Shown: one piece after another, positions 37,856-50,900 of the stretch
How the letters are laid out: every line of letters starts with the position of its first letter
Numbering within the stretch: the stretch's first letter is position 1
Assembly: GCA_003993805.1 (NCBI GenBank)
Contig: RSEF01000031.1
Span: 55,168,378 to 55,232,377, forward strand
Length of the DNA: 64,000 bases
Direction of reading: 5' to 3'
Origin: Himantopus leucocephalus
Lineage: Eukaryota > Chordata > Aves > Charadriiformes > Recurvirostridae
The notes under the pieces: generated by a model
Databases searched by the model: none
What the model was told of the DNA's origin: nothing
What the model saw: only the letters and a program-made list of their open reading frames with translations
Made by a program: the position numbers and the translations under genes

Positions 37856-40547
37856 GCTATGACAGCCTTGGTCCTGGGAAAAACATATACAACTAAAGTC
37901 ACTGTCACCGGCACACGGTGAAGGTAAATTCCCACAGGATGTCTGCTAAATAATTCTGTGCATGAGTCCACAAGGGTGGCTTCCTTGGGAACAGTATTTC
38001 TGCAAATGCATTTTTCAATGACAGAAGGTTTGCATTTGGAAATAATTCAATGTTTCTTGCTTACTCACTTTATCATGCTGGTTGTTTATGGGGGGCAGTG
38101 TAAGGGGGGATTTTAAAGGTTAAGTTTCCTGTGGCTTTATAAAAAATGAGGTAGTGTCTGCCACACAGAGAAAGAGATGGGAGGATCCAACTCCCTACCT
38201 TCATTTATTACAGCTAAGTAAGTTGTACTTTTTCTGTCCACACGAAAATTCTCCACAACGCCATCTGAAGTGATTTTCTCCCGAAGAGTTTTGAGATGCT
38301 ATCAGACTACCATGGCTTTAACAAATTACTGCATGGTAGATGAAACATGTTTACTGTTTCTGTGCCTGATCCTTCTGGCGAAGATGGTTGGAAATGAAGT
38401 TTAACCCATAAGTAGTCACTAGTCCTACATGACAAGATCAGCTGTGTCCCAGTCTTAGTGTATTTTTAAGGAAGTCCAGGCTTACCTGGTTAATGTAGAA
38501 AGCTTTTTCCTAAGAGGGATATTTTCCATTCTTGGGGGAGCGGTGATGTGAAAAGGATTAAAAAAAAAAAAAAGAAAAAGAAAAGATATCACCCCCAAAG
38601 CAGTTTATTTCAAATCTGGACCCAAGTTCCTTGAAATAAGTTGAAAGTCTCCCATTTAATTTAGCGGGGTTTGGCTCAGACTATTAAATTTGGGTTTTTT
38701 TTTCACTGAGAATCACATCCAAAGTTTTTATGGAAGCTTGAAATGCTAAATAATTTGTTCCAGCACTTAATGCAGTTCACTGACTGCCTAAATTACTTTC
38801 TAATGCTTCGGTATATCGCTGAAAATAGGCTGTCTGATTTATCAGTAAATGCACCTTTGTTGACAGCTGTTGTCCAGTCCTTTATGCACTACTATTTTTT
38901 ATAATGGTTCTCCTCCTTCTAGATGATTATATGTCACAGTACCCTAGCTTTTGGTAGCATTCGTCCTGATATAGAGCACGCTATGTTCTGGGGAAAATAT
39001 ATAATTTTCCAGTGACTAATCCTGACCTGAAAAACTAGCTTCACTGGCCATGCCTATCTTGGTGATCAGAACACGAAAATAACCTCAATAAATATGGGCA
39101 GTATGCATTTTTTTCCAAATAAGTGGAAACTTAAAGGCACACTGATGAGTTCTTAGGAAGCAAAATACAGGCCATCTTTTGAAACTCCTGCAAGGCAAAT
39201 TCTTAGAGGAATCTGCTACAAGAGCAGCATGCCGATTTGTGAGTCACCTGTTTTTGTTTACTTGCTTTTGAAAAATTCCTTTTCAGCATCTTTTATGATC
39301 CTCTCCTTCCTTTTTACTATCTCGCTTTTGTAATCATTCCATTAGACAGCAGTTAGTTTGATTTCTAATGAGATCATCTGCCATGATTTATAGCTTGTTT
39401 TCTTCTTAAGCCAGAACCTCTCACATTGACTCACGCTGAGTATTATTTGATTGCTCAAATAGCTGTATTGAATTCAGCTGAACTACTGAAGGAGTATGTT
39501 TCTTCTCAAAGAAAAAGTGAAGACTAACAGAACCCATCCCTATAATTATTTCCATACTTTTTGTGAAATATTGCAAAATCTAGATGCAAGAAAGGAAACC
39601 AGAAACCCATTTAGGCATTTTCTTTATAAATCCCTGACATCTGAGTTAATCCCCATGTTTTCCAAGTATTAAATATTGTGTGAGCAAATGCTCACGTTAA
39701 AAAATTAGCCTACAGATTTTTCCTGCCTACAGTTCAATTTGTCTTTGTGACTCATCTCAACCTATCAAGCACCTCTGTCTTGCACGTGGTTTCTTCCCCT
39801 GCTTCACAGAGCATCCTGGAAGTTAGAATTTCTGTTGTAGCTGGACTTAACTGTTGTCACCGAAGAAACAATGTCACACTTATCCCTGTTTTAACTGGAG
39901 CAGACATTAAGATGGATGTGTTTATTTTGGCTTATTGTTTTCCTTTTGTTTTTCAACTGTTGCCTTCTATTGTCAGCATAATATACAGAATATATGGTTG
40001 TTTTTATTTGTCCTCTCTGTTAAAATGTTGAATTTAAAATACTGTGTAACTGGCATCGGAGAAGGAATAAACAATAGATATGAGTGGGAAGAGGGTCACT
40101 TTTATTATTCATTTTTTAAGTTACTGTGAAAATGAATTTTCAATATTTTTTAAAAAGCTAAGTGCCCCAATGTCCCAGTGTAGCATAACAGCTGTCAAAA
40201 CCAAAATGGTTAAGGTTTTGAGGGCATTTTTGCAAATAAAATGCAGTCTTTAATATCTTTCCATTTCAAAAAATGAAATAAAAAAACCCCAATATATTGA
40301 TCCAAAAGCCTTTTTCAAGGGAAACAAATAGAGAGCAAACATGTCATGCATACATGCTGCCAACAGCCTTAAACAAATAATAGATAATCAAAGCTGGTGC
40401 CAACTACAGAAAATGAAAAATTAAAGGGTATTTTTTAAAAACATCTCAGAGGGGTTTAGAAGAATAAAACTCACTGATGTTTTGGACTTTAAGTCCTAAA
40501 TTGCACGAAGGCGTTGTATCCATTGCGGTGACTTCTTTTTTGTGGAC

Positions 40548-40640
40548 TGAAGACCATATGAACAGCCATATTAGGGCAGATCAAAGATCTATCTACTATA
40601 ACATCAATATCCTGTCTCCTCTCATGTTCTCTGTTGGATA
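40548..40640. mobile_element. Ancient sauropsid interspersed-repeat relic
   Basis: The order GACCATATGAACAGCCATA, then GGGCAGATCAAAGATCTATC, then ATCCTGTCTCC matches, from memory, a repeat abundant in turtles and crocodilians. Its consensus runs 'AAGAACGGCCATACTGGGTC', 'AGACCAAAGGTCCATCTAGC', 'CCAGTATCCTGTCTTCC'. I believe it belongs to a CR1/L3-type family, but I am unsure of the family name and orientation. The copy is diverged and lacks the rest of the element. Confidence 0.5.
40566..40575. promoter_or_regulatory. CArG box inside the ancient repeat
   Basis: CCATATTAGG fits CC(A/T)6GG exactly, the site bound by SRF. It appears to have arisen from the repeat's CCATACTGGG by two substitutions. 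Binding is unproven. Confidence 0.3.
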
Positions 40641-42300
40641 TTTCAAGAACAAAGAAGTATAATTTTCAAGTTTATAACCAAATTCTATATGTAGGCTCTG
40701 TTACTCACAACATTTAGCCACCTGCAATACCTGTAGAGGTGAATTGTTAATCAGATCCCAAAAGATTGTTAGTGGTTTTTCAAATCTTTCTTAAATTAAT
40801 ACAGAAAGCTGAATACTGCTGCTGTCTGCAGTGGTGGTGGGATAGGGGAAGGTCATGTTTACACTACAATAGATGCTGTGGGATGCTGGCAGCCACTGAG
40901 GCTGGATGAGCAGGTGAGACTGTGCTGCCTGCCAAGGGTGAACACCCACCCAAGGCAGACGGACATCATTTCGTCCCATCTCCCTTGCAGCTCATCCTTT
41001 GGGGTCTATTTACCTCTGACAAGCAGTTTGTCAGTCAATTTGTGTCAACAAAATCTTTCATATTTGGCATGGTATTCTCTTAAACTGTATTTATTTGTCT
41101 ATTTAGAAGTGCCACCACATGAACAAACTTTGCCTATCTTGTTTTCCTCTGCCAACACCATTTCTCATCACCTCGCCTACAGTGCAGGATAAGATGTAGA
41201 ATACCATTTATGTCTTGTGCATTGTTTCTATACATTAAAACTGAGTATCAAAACTTACTTTGGTTTCCTATGTAAGAGTGCAGGCAATGGAGTTTTAACC
41301 TTTTTTTTTTGCCCTTTTTTCACTATTGTACAGCCTTCTAATGTAAAATATATTGATAAAATTGCACCTCAGAACATCCTTATCTTCCAATTCAATAGCT
41401 GTTTGAAAAAGATACAACTTCGAAGTCTGGAAAAAACAAAAAATACTTAGCAATCCTTAAAAAAATGTTTCAGGCTCAATTTGTTGCTAAACCTTTTATA
41501 TTTACTCTTTCATTAATTTAAATTTTCTTTAGACTGAGAATCTCTCTAAGCTATGAGATAAAAATGGAATAGAAGGTAAGGTTTTAGCTTCACAATCTTT
41601 CAATAAAGTTGCATCGAATTATGCTGAATAAGTAATATTATGTATAAACCCCACATTTTTGTAATGGAGAAGCTGGTGTTTGCATTTAAGCAGTATCCCC
41701 AAATGGTAGCATTGACTATCTGTTATGTGAAATAGGAAATGTTTATAAGATTCATTACCATGAGTTGAAATTAATGTACGAGACCAGGTTTTCATGTTTG
41801 TGTTTTTGGAAAGCAACCATTCTTTTAAAATTGAGATGTAGTCTAACATTTTATATCATTTTGATTTTAATTAAATTTTAACATGTATTGCTTTATTTGC
41901 TTGTGGTTTTTGCCACAGGCTGATTTGAGGCAGTTCTTGAATTATTATTTTTTTCCCTAGTGTGATTTTGTTATTAAAAAAGTATAATACTATGTATTGG
42001 AAAAACATGTTTTTAAATAAAGAACAGGGTCTCCACATTTGGGCTCAGTAATGGCTTTCTCTAGTGAATATTTTAGTACCAAATACTGAAATGGATACTC
42101 ACTTATACGATCAGTGTTTCATATGTGTTTTTGAGACGAGTATTTGTCACAGTAAGATCTTTGGTTGTCTAAACATATTATATACAGGTTTTTTCATTTT
42201 CTCTAGAGGAAATAAAAAAAAACATTCTGCCACAAGGAGGAAAAGGAGACTTAGTTATATGTATGATAAAATGAATCTGTATGTTTAATCCAGATAACTA

Positions 42301-42660
42301 TGAAGGTATGCAAGTTAAACATTGAGTGTTTATTGCAGAAATACTGTAGTGGAAGGCTGAAGCTGCCACTTACCTCTATGCAAGACCAAAAAATCGGTAG
42401 CGTATAGTGCAATTCTTTCTCCAAAAGAGATTATGCAAATATCTTTCTTTAAGTACACAGCCTGCTGGGTAACAAAATGTTGTTAGAATCAATGCAGATT
42501 TCAGTCTGCAGAACAATTAGGGGTAACACCAGCTGTTTTAATGGTCAGATCATTTTAAATCTCCAAATATAATGCAGCAATGTATCTTTACAAAATCAAT
42601 AGCTTCTCCAATTACAGCTAACATGGTTCTCAAGACAGGCTACAAATGCCATGCAATTAC
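42301..42660. promoter_or_regulatory. Candidate enhancer-like block with POU octamer
   Basis: Mixed-complexity DNA contains a perfect octamer, ATGCAAAT (42433-42440, within TTATGCAAAT). CCAATTA/CAATTAG-type homeodomain sites lie at about 42510 and 42608, and repeated ATGCA words run throughout. Its texture resembles known vertebrate conserved non-coding elements. That is a judgement from composition only. Confidence 0.25.
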
Positions 42661-43191
42661 ACTCCAAGGCACTATTTCTTTCTCTTGTGCCAGCTCTTCC
42701 TGAGGCTGAATAGCTGTGAGGAGCAACTAATTTCTTACTTTCCCAACAAATATTTTTTTTTTTTTTTGGTATCCTAATTATTAGCAGTAGAAAGTAAGTT
42801 TTTCTTGGAAATTTTGCCTTTGATGTGAATTGCCGGGGAAGAAGCAGAGACCCCTTCCTCTTTGACACATTTATTTAATGGGAAAAAATTGTCAGTCTGT
42901 TCTCCTTGATCTCCTTGAAAGAATATGCATAAAATCCATGTTAGTTTCTACAGCCATACTCCGTAGAGATGGGAGGGACAATCCCCTGTTAAGTCCCATA
43001 GACTATCCGTGAAAAGCATCTGTATTTTTGTCCCATCTGTAGTGATCTTGCATAAACCTCCCTTCTTGGTTCTCGTTTATGTTACAAGGCAGTTCCTCCA
43101 GGACTCATTCATTCTTGGAACTGGCTGGAACACTTTGGTCTTATATTGCTGAACTTTGAGCCAATGAGTATTTCATCATGGAAATAGTTGG

Positions 43192-43212
43192 TCAGTGTAT
43201 AATATACACTGA
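43192..43212. repeat. Perfect hairpin, 9-bp stem, 3-nt loop
   Basis: TCAGTGTAT, loop AAT, then the exact reverse complement ATACACTGA. Confidence 0.7.
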
Positions 43213-43667
43213 GAGAAAATGAAAAAGTTTCTTGGCAGAAATCATTCACCCGTACATCTCTTCTGAGCTCCAGCATAGCCAGGTGGCCCATCTCATCCAT
43301 AGATTTTAAAGGGTCACCAAGCCAGAGAAGATACAATACCATCTCCCTGTCATGTGTCTTCTAATTAAACCTCTGAGAAACATTTTATCTTGAATGCCCC
43401 CCTGCCATACAGTAACACTGAACAGAATGAATTCCTTAATAACATTTTGAAAACAGGAAAAGTGCCATTTTCCATGCATTTTGAGGGAAATTCTCTTTTC
43501 AGCAAGGAATGGCTAAGGGAAATATGAGGATTAAATGGCTGAGATCAATAGAGGTCATAAAAAATAATTAGCCGTAAATGAAACCAGTCCATATGAAACT
43601 TATTGGAAATTCTGTATTTTTTAATCAAGTGAGGGTGTTTTGCTTGTTTTTCCTCTTGTTTTTCCTT

Positions 43668-43697
43668 TCTTTTTTTTTTTTTNNNNNNNNNNNNNNN
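43668..43697. repeat. Poly-T tract running into a 15-base gap
   Basis: The T homopolymer is followed by unresolved bases at 43683-43697. The gap is probably a homopolymer sequencing artefact. Confidence 0.85.
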
Positions 43698-44896
43698 TTA
43701 GTATTAGTTTATTTCAAGCCCGGCAGAGGTGGAATTCCTTCTGGGTTTGGTCAACCTCAGAGCAATGACAAAGGTCAAGGAAATCTTGCTCCTGGCATCC
43801 ACCTTTTTATGTTTAAAGAAATCATAAACATAATCCCATTGAAACATCATTCTCATCTGAAGCAAAACCACAACATATGAAACAACATTGTTTAGAATTT
43901 CAAAGTGGCCAACCTGTACTAAAACATAGTAGATCTTCAGGGAGAGAGAACATGAAGTGTTATACATGAAGTATTATCATCATTATTTGGTTCTAACAAT
44001 TAGGAGAAAATAATCCAGAAGAAAGTCTGGAAGGGAAAAATGCCCACAATATTTTATCAAAATCTTCCATGTGATTCAGGTACACAACTTTTGACTTAAG
44101 TTGTTGGTTTCTTTTTTAACTGAAGTCCCTTTTAAATTTCTCAAGTTACCAATCAAAGTACATACATTCTCTTGTATATATATGTTTAACTCTTGCAAAG
44201 CCTTTTCTTCTGATTTTGAAAGGTGTGATAAACTTTCTTTTTTACCTTAGCTGGGCAAGGCTAGCTTTCAGTCATCTACAGGTAGAGTTGCTTTTAACTG
44301 TAACTGTCTGGGGAATTTGTATGGAAAATTCACAATCTCCATCTTACCTTTCAGCCTTAGGAATTAATAGCAGAGGAGTGTCCAGATGCCCAGTGAATTA
44401 ATCCTATGATTAGTTAGATTGGCACGAGATATACACATGCTACAGATGTGTGAAGGAGTCTATGTGTGCATAGACTTGTTTTGTGTTTTCATGTGTAAGA
44501 CAGAACGCGTGTTTCACTTTCCAGGGGAACATGCAGCTCTGTAGGCATTAAGTTGTTTAAAACATTTCACATTGTATGCCCATGAGTGTTAAGAGTGACC
44601 GAGTATTCCCCACAGAGAACACATTTTGTAAGATTAATTTCCATTTCATCTTTTTCGTGAATATATGCTGTGATTTTGCTATATTTAATTTCTTCTTAGA
44701 GCCAGCAAGCCCTTAATTCAACAAGTAACAAGGGAACCTCAACAAGACGGCCATGGTTAGGCTACTTTAATCATGTCATAAAGTAAATGATAACAATTTA
44801 ATTTCAAACATGATTTTAAATATTATTTCTTTTTAAAAAATTAATTATTATTTATTTTATTTTATTTGTCAATGTGACTATTGTTTGCATTAGTGA

Positions 44897-44936
44897 TATA
44901 TAAAAAGTAAAAACTGGTATATAAAAAGTAAAAAAG
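44897..44936. repeat. 21-bp tandem duplication, two copies
   Basis: TATATAAAAAGTAAAAA occurs at 44897-44913 and again from 44918. It contains TATA-like words, but there is no evidence of a promoter. Confidence 0.75.
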
Positions 44937-47900
44937 CACCAAAAAAACCCCTTTACAAATAGCTGCTTGATTCAGTAGGCAATGACTGCATCGTTCATTC
45001 ACTGTGAGTGTATAAAAATTGCCACCTGCTAGTTATGTAGTTTTTGCAATTTTTAGAAAGTTTTGAGCCATTTTAGTATGAAACTTCCTTCCCTGATGAA
45101 GTATTTCCAGTCCGATAGTCTAGAGATTCAATTTTAAATTGATCAGTGTGATTATTGCTTGACTCCAAAGACTAAATGAAAATTTAGCTGAGATTAAGTT
45201 CACCTGTCTGTATTTGAAGGTAGTTTCCAATGAAGCGCTGAAAATAGCTAATTTTGTTCCACTATTCTGAAATGCTGGATGGGTGCTTAGCAAGTTCTGT
45301 TAGAAAGTTCACAACTCTTCTTTTTCCTTATCTCTCTCCATAATGCTATACAGTTCATTTTGTTGCAGTTTATTGGCAGACATGGTAGATTTGACCAACA
45401 AAGTCAATACCTAGTGCTGGATCCAGGTATATTCACTAAGCAATTTGGAAACTTACAGGTGTAAGACATGCAGTACCTTGATAACTAGAAACAATTCTTA
45501 GACTTACCAGACTCTAGACAGGAGGAACTGTATTCATGCACAAATAATGTCTACTAAACCATTTCGGATCAGAGAAGTGTACGTGTATTGTTATCATACC
45601 GCTGAATTTTCTTACTCTCTCTGTCTCTAGGCTAGACATAACAACTTTTATTTCTTCTTCAGGGGAAAATGCAACTTAAATTGCTGTTTCTTCTGTATTC
45701 CACAGTCCTTAGGTCAATGCTGATGGCTTACTCAAAACAGTGCTTTACTCTTAGAACTTATGAACAGCCACAATGATTTTTTAATCCTTTGCGCAAAAGG
45801 AAGCAAAGGGTCAATACATGAAAAATTTTAATACTTTTTTTTTTGTAGGTGGAAATAATTTTTTTCCCCTCTAAGATAAAAAAAAAGAGATAATTATCAT
45901 TGGCACTAGTATTTCATTTCCATAATTATTATAAAATATGCGTAAGCATGTAAGGGAATTAACCTTGAGATTGCTATGATTTGCTAAAAATCCTTAAAAC
46001 TTTTTAAACAGAAAACATACGTGTGTAAGAAGATATTTTTGAAGAAAATCATAATGCAGAGTAAAAAGTAGGGTAAGCATGGCAAAGTCTGCTCATCCAG
46101 CCATAGCAGCTAAGCATAAACCAAAGGTACTGACCTCTCTGCCAGGAGAATCCCACAGGGCACCAGAGCATGAATATGCAGGTGACCTCTGATCACAGCC
46201 AGGTTATCATACAGGTGATTCCCATATGCCCTGGGTTGTTTCAGCTGCCCACACCTCCAAGGGCAACATGAGTATGTGAGCAGCCAGTGCTGAAGGAGAT
46301 GGAGGGGCTTTCCAATACGATGGTCAGGTAAGGTAAGGATCATCAAGGGAAACTTGTTGACCATCTGGTTTAGGGTTCAACCTTAGTGAAAAATGAATGG
46401 AGGAGGGGAAAGTCACAAATCCCTGATTTCAGTAAGCAATATGCTATTAATCTAATCTCTACTGTACAGCAGATATATATTTTTTCCATGTTCTTCATCA
46501 CAAAATTAGCAAAATTATGGCCATCTTTATCCCACCAACAGAAGTCTTTTTCTCACTGGGGCTGACTGAATAGAAGGTTATTTCAGGGAAAATAACCTCA
46601 ACAACTCTGGATTTTGAATTGTCCCTCTGTTTCTTTGTTTCCTCCTGAAGACCTGGATATTAATATTTATAGTTTCCCTGGTAAATGGTACTTTCTGCCC
46701 ACACACGTGGCTTTTTCACACTGTTTTTCTGTGGTCTAGTAATATGAATTTATATTCATATTAGTAGGGTTTTTTTAAATGTCTGCAAAACACAGTAGTC
46801 TCCTCAGAGCTATTTGAACGCATTTGCACACTTTTCAGCAAGGCTGCAGGCTCGTGCTCTGCTTTGGCTGCAGCTACTGCTCATCCTCACCTTCAGATTT
46901 TCTTTTGAGCTTGTTTTTTCGGTTCCTCATTAACAATTCAACTAGAATTAGCTGTGTCAGTTTTTAAGCTGTTTGCACTAACCAGGTACACTTTGGGCAG
47001 AAAGTCTTCACAACATTACGGCAGTGAGCAGCCTGGGTGGGTTAACTGACACCAGCAGTCAGTGAAAAACACTTGGGTTGGCAATTTCAGAACTTGAGTG
47101 ATATTGCTGATCACGTCAAATGCAGTTGGCACGTAAAAAATCTGTAAACCAGATTTTAAACACAGGCAATGCACAAAGATTTTATGAACAGGCTTCATGA
47201 AAATAAGTTTCTAAAACCTTTTAAGAGTAACTTGTAGCTGTTAAGCAGCGTCTCATTTTGTGGCATATACACAGCAAAAGAAGCCTATCTTTACTTAAAA
47301 TTGGCTTCTGTCAAATGTTGAATTCTTAATTCAGCATTTGGGAATGCAAGGAAAATTAAAACTGACAAAACTACTTAGTTTGTGATCACCTTTTTTCTAG
47401 TAAGGTCTGAAATTTCATTGAATTGGACTTTGCAAATATTTGCTAATATTCTATTTGAAAGAAAAAAAAAAAAACCAAACAACCACATCCAACAGAGTGC
47501 CACAGAATATTTTTAAGCAGTTAAAACCAAAATTTTGTAATGAAAAATGGTAGCCATATTTAATTATGGTTACTCTGTCATATTAAGGTATTTATCTTTT
47601 ATACTGTCTTTTTTACAAAATGCATAACAGAAGCACATTAATCTATACCAGTTTCAGGGTTATAGTCAAAAGTTTTATTGCTGTAATTTTACAATTAATT
47701 TTTAACATTTAGACTTGACATATAGGACCCTTTATTTTCCAGACACTGCAAGTTTTTTTAATAGTGGTTAATTATTGGTTCTGAGCCAAGTTAAGGGGGA
47801 AGGGCATAGTTTTCCACTATTTTTGTTGTAAATTTAATCAGACATTCTGACAGCATATGTTAAATATACTGCAGCTTTTCTACTGAAGATAAAATATTTC

Positions 47901-47985
47901 CAAAATAATAAACCGCTGCACTGCAAAACAGTAACACATTAGAAGACAAAGATTCTGACCTGCTGAAAAGTGATGGCTTCGAGAG

Positions 47986-50900
47986 AGCTGGAATAAGCAA
48001 TGGCATTTTCTGTCTTTATCTTGGGGCAGCAGGGGCCATATATGACAATATGAATAATCGTCAAAAGATTGCTTTACAGTTCTATGGTGTTGATTTAAAA
48101 CTAAAGGTTTGCGGACAGGGCATTAACAGGCAGGGACTCTGACTTGGAAAATCTTATTTTCATTTCAGCCTGATTGCTTGACTTTAATGATTGCTAAAAC
48201 TGTCTTCTTTTGTGTGCAAGTTTTCAAAATTACAGAGACAGTAGGGCTTGGGGCTTTTCCTATTTTTCTGTTGTGTTCATAATTTTACAGTTTTGTACTT
48301 GGGAGTCAAATTTGACTACAGATTTATATGTCTGCTGACCTCTAGTTTTAAAATATCTTCTTTTCACACAGATAAATGGGAAAAAAAAGAAAAAAGTTGA
48401 GCCAAAGTTGTATCAGTTATCAGATTCCTTAAGGTCCTTAAGGTTTGATTTTTCCCTTGGATAGAGAACCCAAAGTGGTGAGCTCTGTACAGAAGTTGTG
48501 AGCTTTGTTCTGTGGGCAAATCATTCTAAAATTATATGTAAAGCGGATAGACAGCTGTAACTTAATGCTGCTTTTCAATGGGAAGTGACTAGCTTCTGAA
48601 AACCATATACATCCCTTTTCATGGGAGTTTACTGGCAAAATAAAGTGGAAAAAAAGAACACAGCATAAATCAATTTCCTTAAAAGGATGACCTAAGTGAT
48701 GTAATTTTTGGCACTTGTCTGTTGGCCAGAGACTGATTTTTTTTTTCCCCTCCTAGGAAAACTTTTTCATAATATTAAACAATTTAACTAAATCTATGAT
48801 GTATTTCTGTAGTGTCCAGATGGACTTGATACAGGAATCTTCACCGTCTAGAGATTTCAAGATGCCAGGGTGATATGCAGAAGATGCAAACCCAAGCAAA
48901 TAAAAAACTTCAACCCACTGTGCACCCTAGACTTAAACTGAATGGGGCCTCTTCTACAATTAAATAGAACTGTTTGTTATCCACCAACACAGAATTTACA
49001 GGGATTGTGAAGCTTTGCCAACAAGCTGGCCTCTGAATCTTCCCGCTTCCCATCACAACCTATTTGTTTAAACTTGTCACAGGGCCCAGAATTTATCCTT
49101 GGGTAAATCACTTAACTACTGCTGGCCCCATATCATAATACTGTTTTCCATTCTGAAGAGGAGTATAGTAATGCAAAAAATAATAAAAGTCTGAGAAAAT
49201 ACAGACTTTATTTTTAAAAGAATTCTTGGAAAAGTCTGGATTTGTCACAACTTAGTTTTTTCTGCTGTATTCTACCTACTGATCTGAAACAAAAAGATAA
49301 AAATAATGAAAATCATTTTGAAGTGAAAAAGAGAGACTCAGTCTATCAGAAGCCGCATATGAAATTTTAATTGTAAAAGATGATGTAGAAAAAAAAGTGT
49401 TTCAAGCAAATTCCATTTTTACATGGACAAAACTGCCCTCAGAACAACTTAGCCAGTTTTAATCTGAGAAGGTGTGCTGATTTCCTTTCCAAACCTGAAA
49501 AATCACTTTGCAGAAGGATTCAAACACTCTGAAGGTTTTTCTTGATGGTCGAGTTATACTTGTTCTTTCCATGCCTAGAAAAATTTTTATGGCAACATAT
49601 TCGACTTACTGCTTGAGCAAGAGAAGGAAAGGGTGGCAGCACTTGGGTAAGGATTTAAAAGCTATAAAGAGATGAGCTCAGGTTTGCTACAGATAAAAGG
49701 CACAAGGTATGGGCCAAACCTCCACTAGATGACAGGTGCTGTTTACATATGTAATTATTTATAAAATTTCCCATCCTTTTTTGGTCCCTTGGGAGGTGGT
49801 TATATAATTGCTGAATGTTCATGAATGAAAATTGTTTTTCACCTCCTTCTTAAACTAATAAGGGTTTTCTTCATCTGCCATGTGTTTGGTGAATATTGAA
49901 GAGATTTGCTCCCAAATGTTACACTTCATTGAAGTAAGGAACGTATACGGGCCCTTTACTCTCGGTTCATGTAATTTTTATTTTTTTTCTTTAATTACTT
50001 TGGAAACGCAACAATTCTGTATGAGTACTTCAAAATGAAAAAATGCTTTTATGTTTTTTATCACTAAGACTTAGCCAACTTGAGAGATCAAATGAATCAT
50101 AATCTGGAATTCAGTAAAGGGTTTTATTTTCTTTCTTCTTGTACTGTAGCAAGTAATGGAAATTTGTGTCTGTTTAGTTAATGAAAAATATATTTGAAAA
50201 GAGTAAATATTCATTGAAGTATTATGATTAAATGCATATAATAATTTAAAACCAGTCATGCCGATTGAGGTCTAACACTACAAAGAACTGCTTCACAGCT
50301 TACTAAACAACTTTCTTTAAAGTTAACTCTTGTCTATGGTTTCAGTATAAACCTCCATTATTTTTGATCAGTGTAACTTTTGTAGCCATGCAGACAATGC
50401 TTCTTATGCAAATCTTTGTATTTTATGCATTCTTATGTTACATATTCAATGTTATTTAATTATTACTTTTCCTTGTTTGTGTTGTTTTCTTTAAAAAAAA
50501 AAAAAACAAACACTTTCTGTGTTTCGCTTGACGGTTCACCCAGATGCTTTTTCACGGAGAGGTTCCACAGTCCACTTTTGTATTTGCTTTCCATTTAACT
50601 ACTGAGGCAAAGTAATTTCCCCGTAGCTCAGTTCAGCTGAAGGCATCTGTACCATTCGGTATGAAGGACTACCTTAGGGCAAGATGTGTATACTACACTT
50701 CTGTGCAGTTTCAAAGCTGTAGGTGGGTTCAGCAGCTGTTGGCAGAGGCACGTGGGCCATTCTCAGTGCGGACTGAATTTCTTTAAAGCCCTTAGCTACA
50801 TCAGCTCCACAATGCTGGTGTGAAGGCTTCCACGCTGGGCATATTGTGCCAATGTGTTCTTCTGTTTTATTTGTATGAATTGAGAAGACCGAAATGGCAG

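Larger units (their letters stand above)
37990..42300. other. Gene-free unique DNA
   Basis: No gene is recognised. An A-rich tract lies at about 38559-38586. Short frames (for example 39747-40031 and 40878-41192) lack any domain, and the first is rich in hydrophobic residues from T-rich DNA. The one repeat I recognise is the ancient relic at about 40548-40640, listed separately. Confidence 0.5.
42661..47985. other. Gene-free AT-rich unique DNA
   Basis: No gene is recognised. A 15-base gap in a T tract is at 43683-43697. A perfect 9-bp-stem inverted repeat lies at 43192-43212, and a 21-bp tandem duplication at 44897-44936. The part at 46080-46370 is GC-richer with an 84-codon antisense frame; it has no recognisable domain. 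Confidence 0.5.

Noticed and set aside
42150..42175. TCTTTGGTTGTCTA resembles the start of miR-9
   Set aside because: Identity is lost after the first nine or ten bases, and no matching star arm or hairpin is visible downstream.
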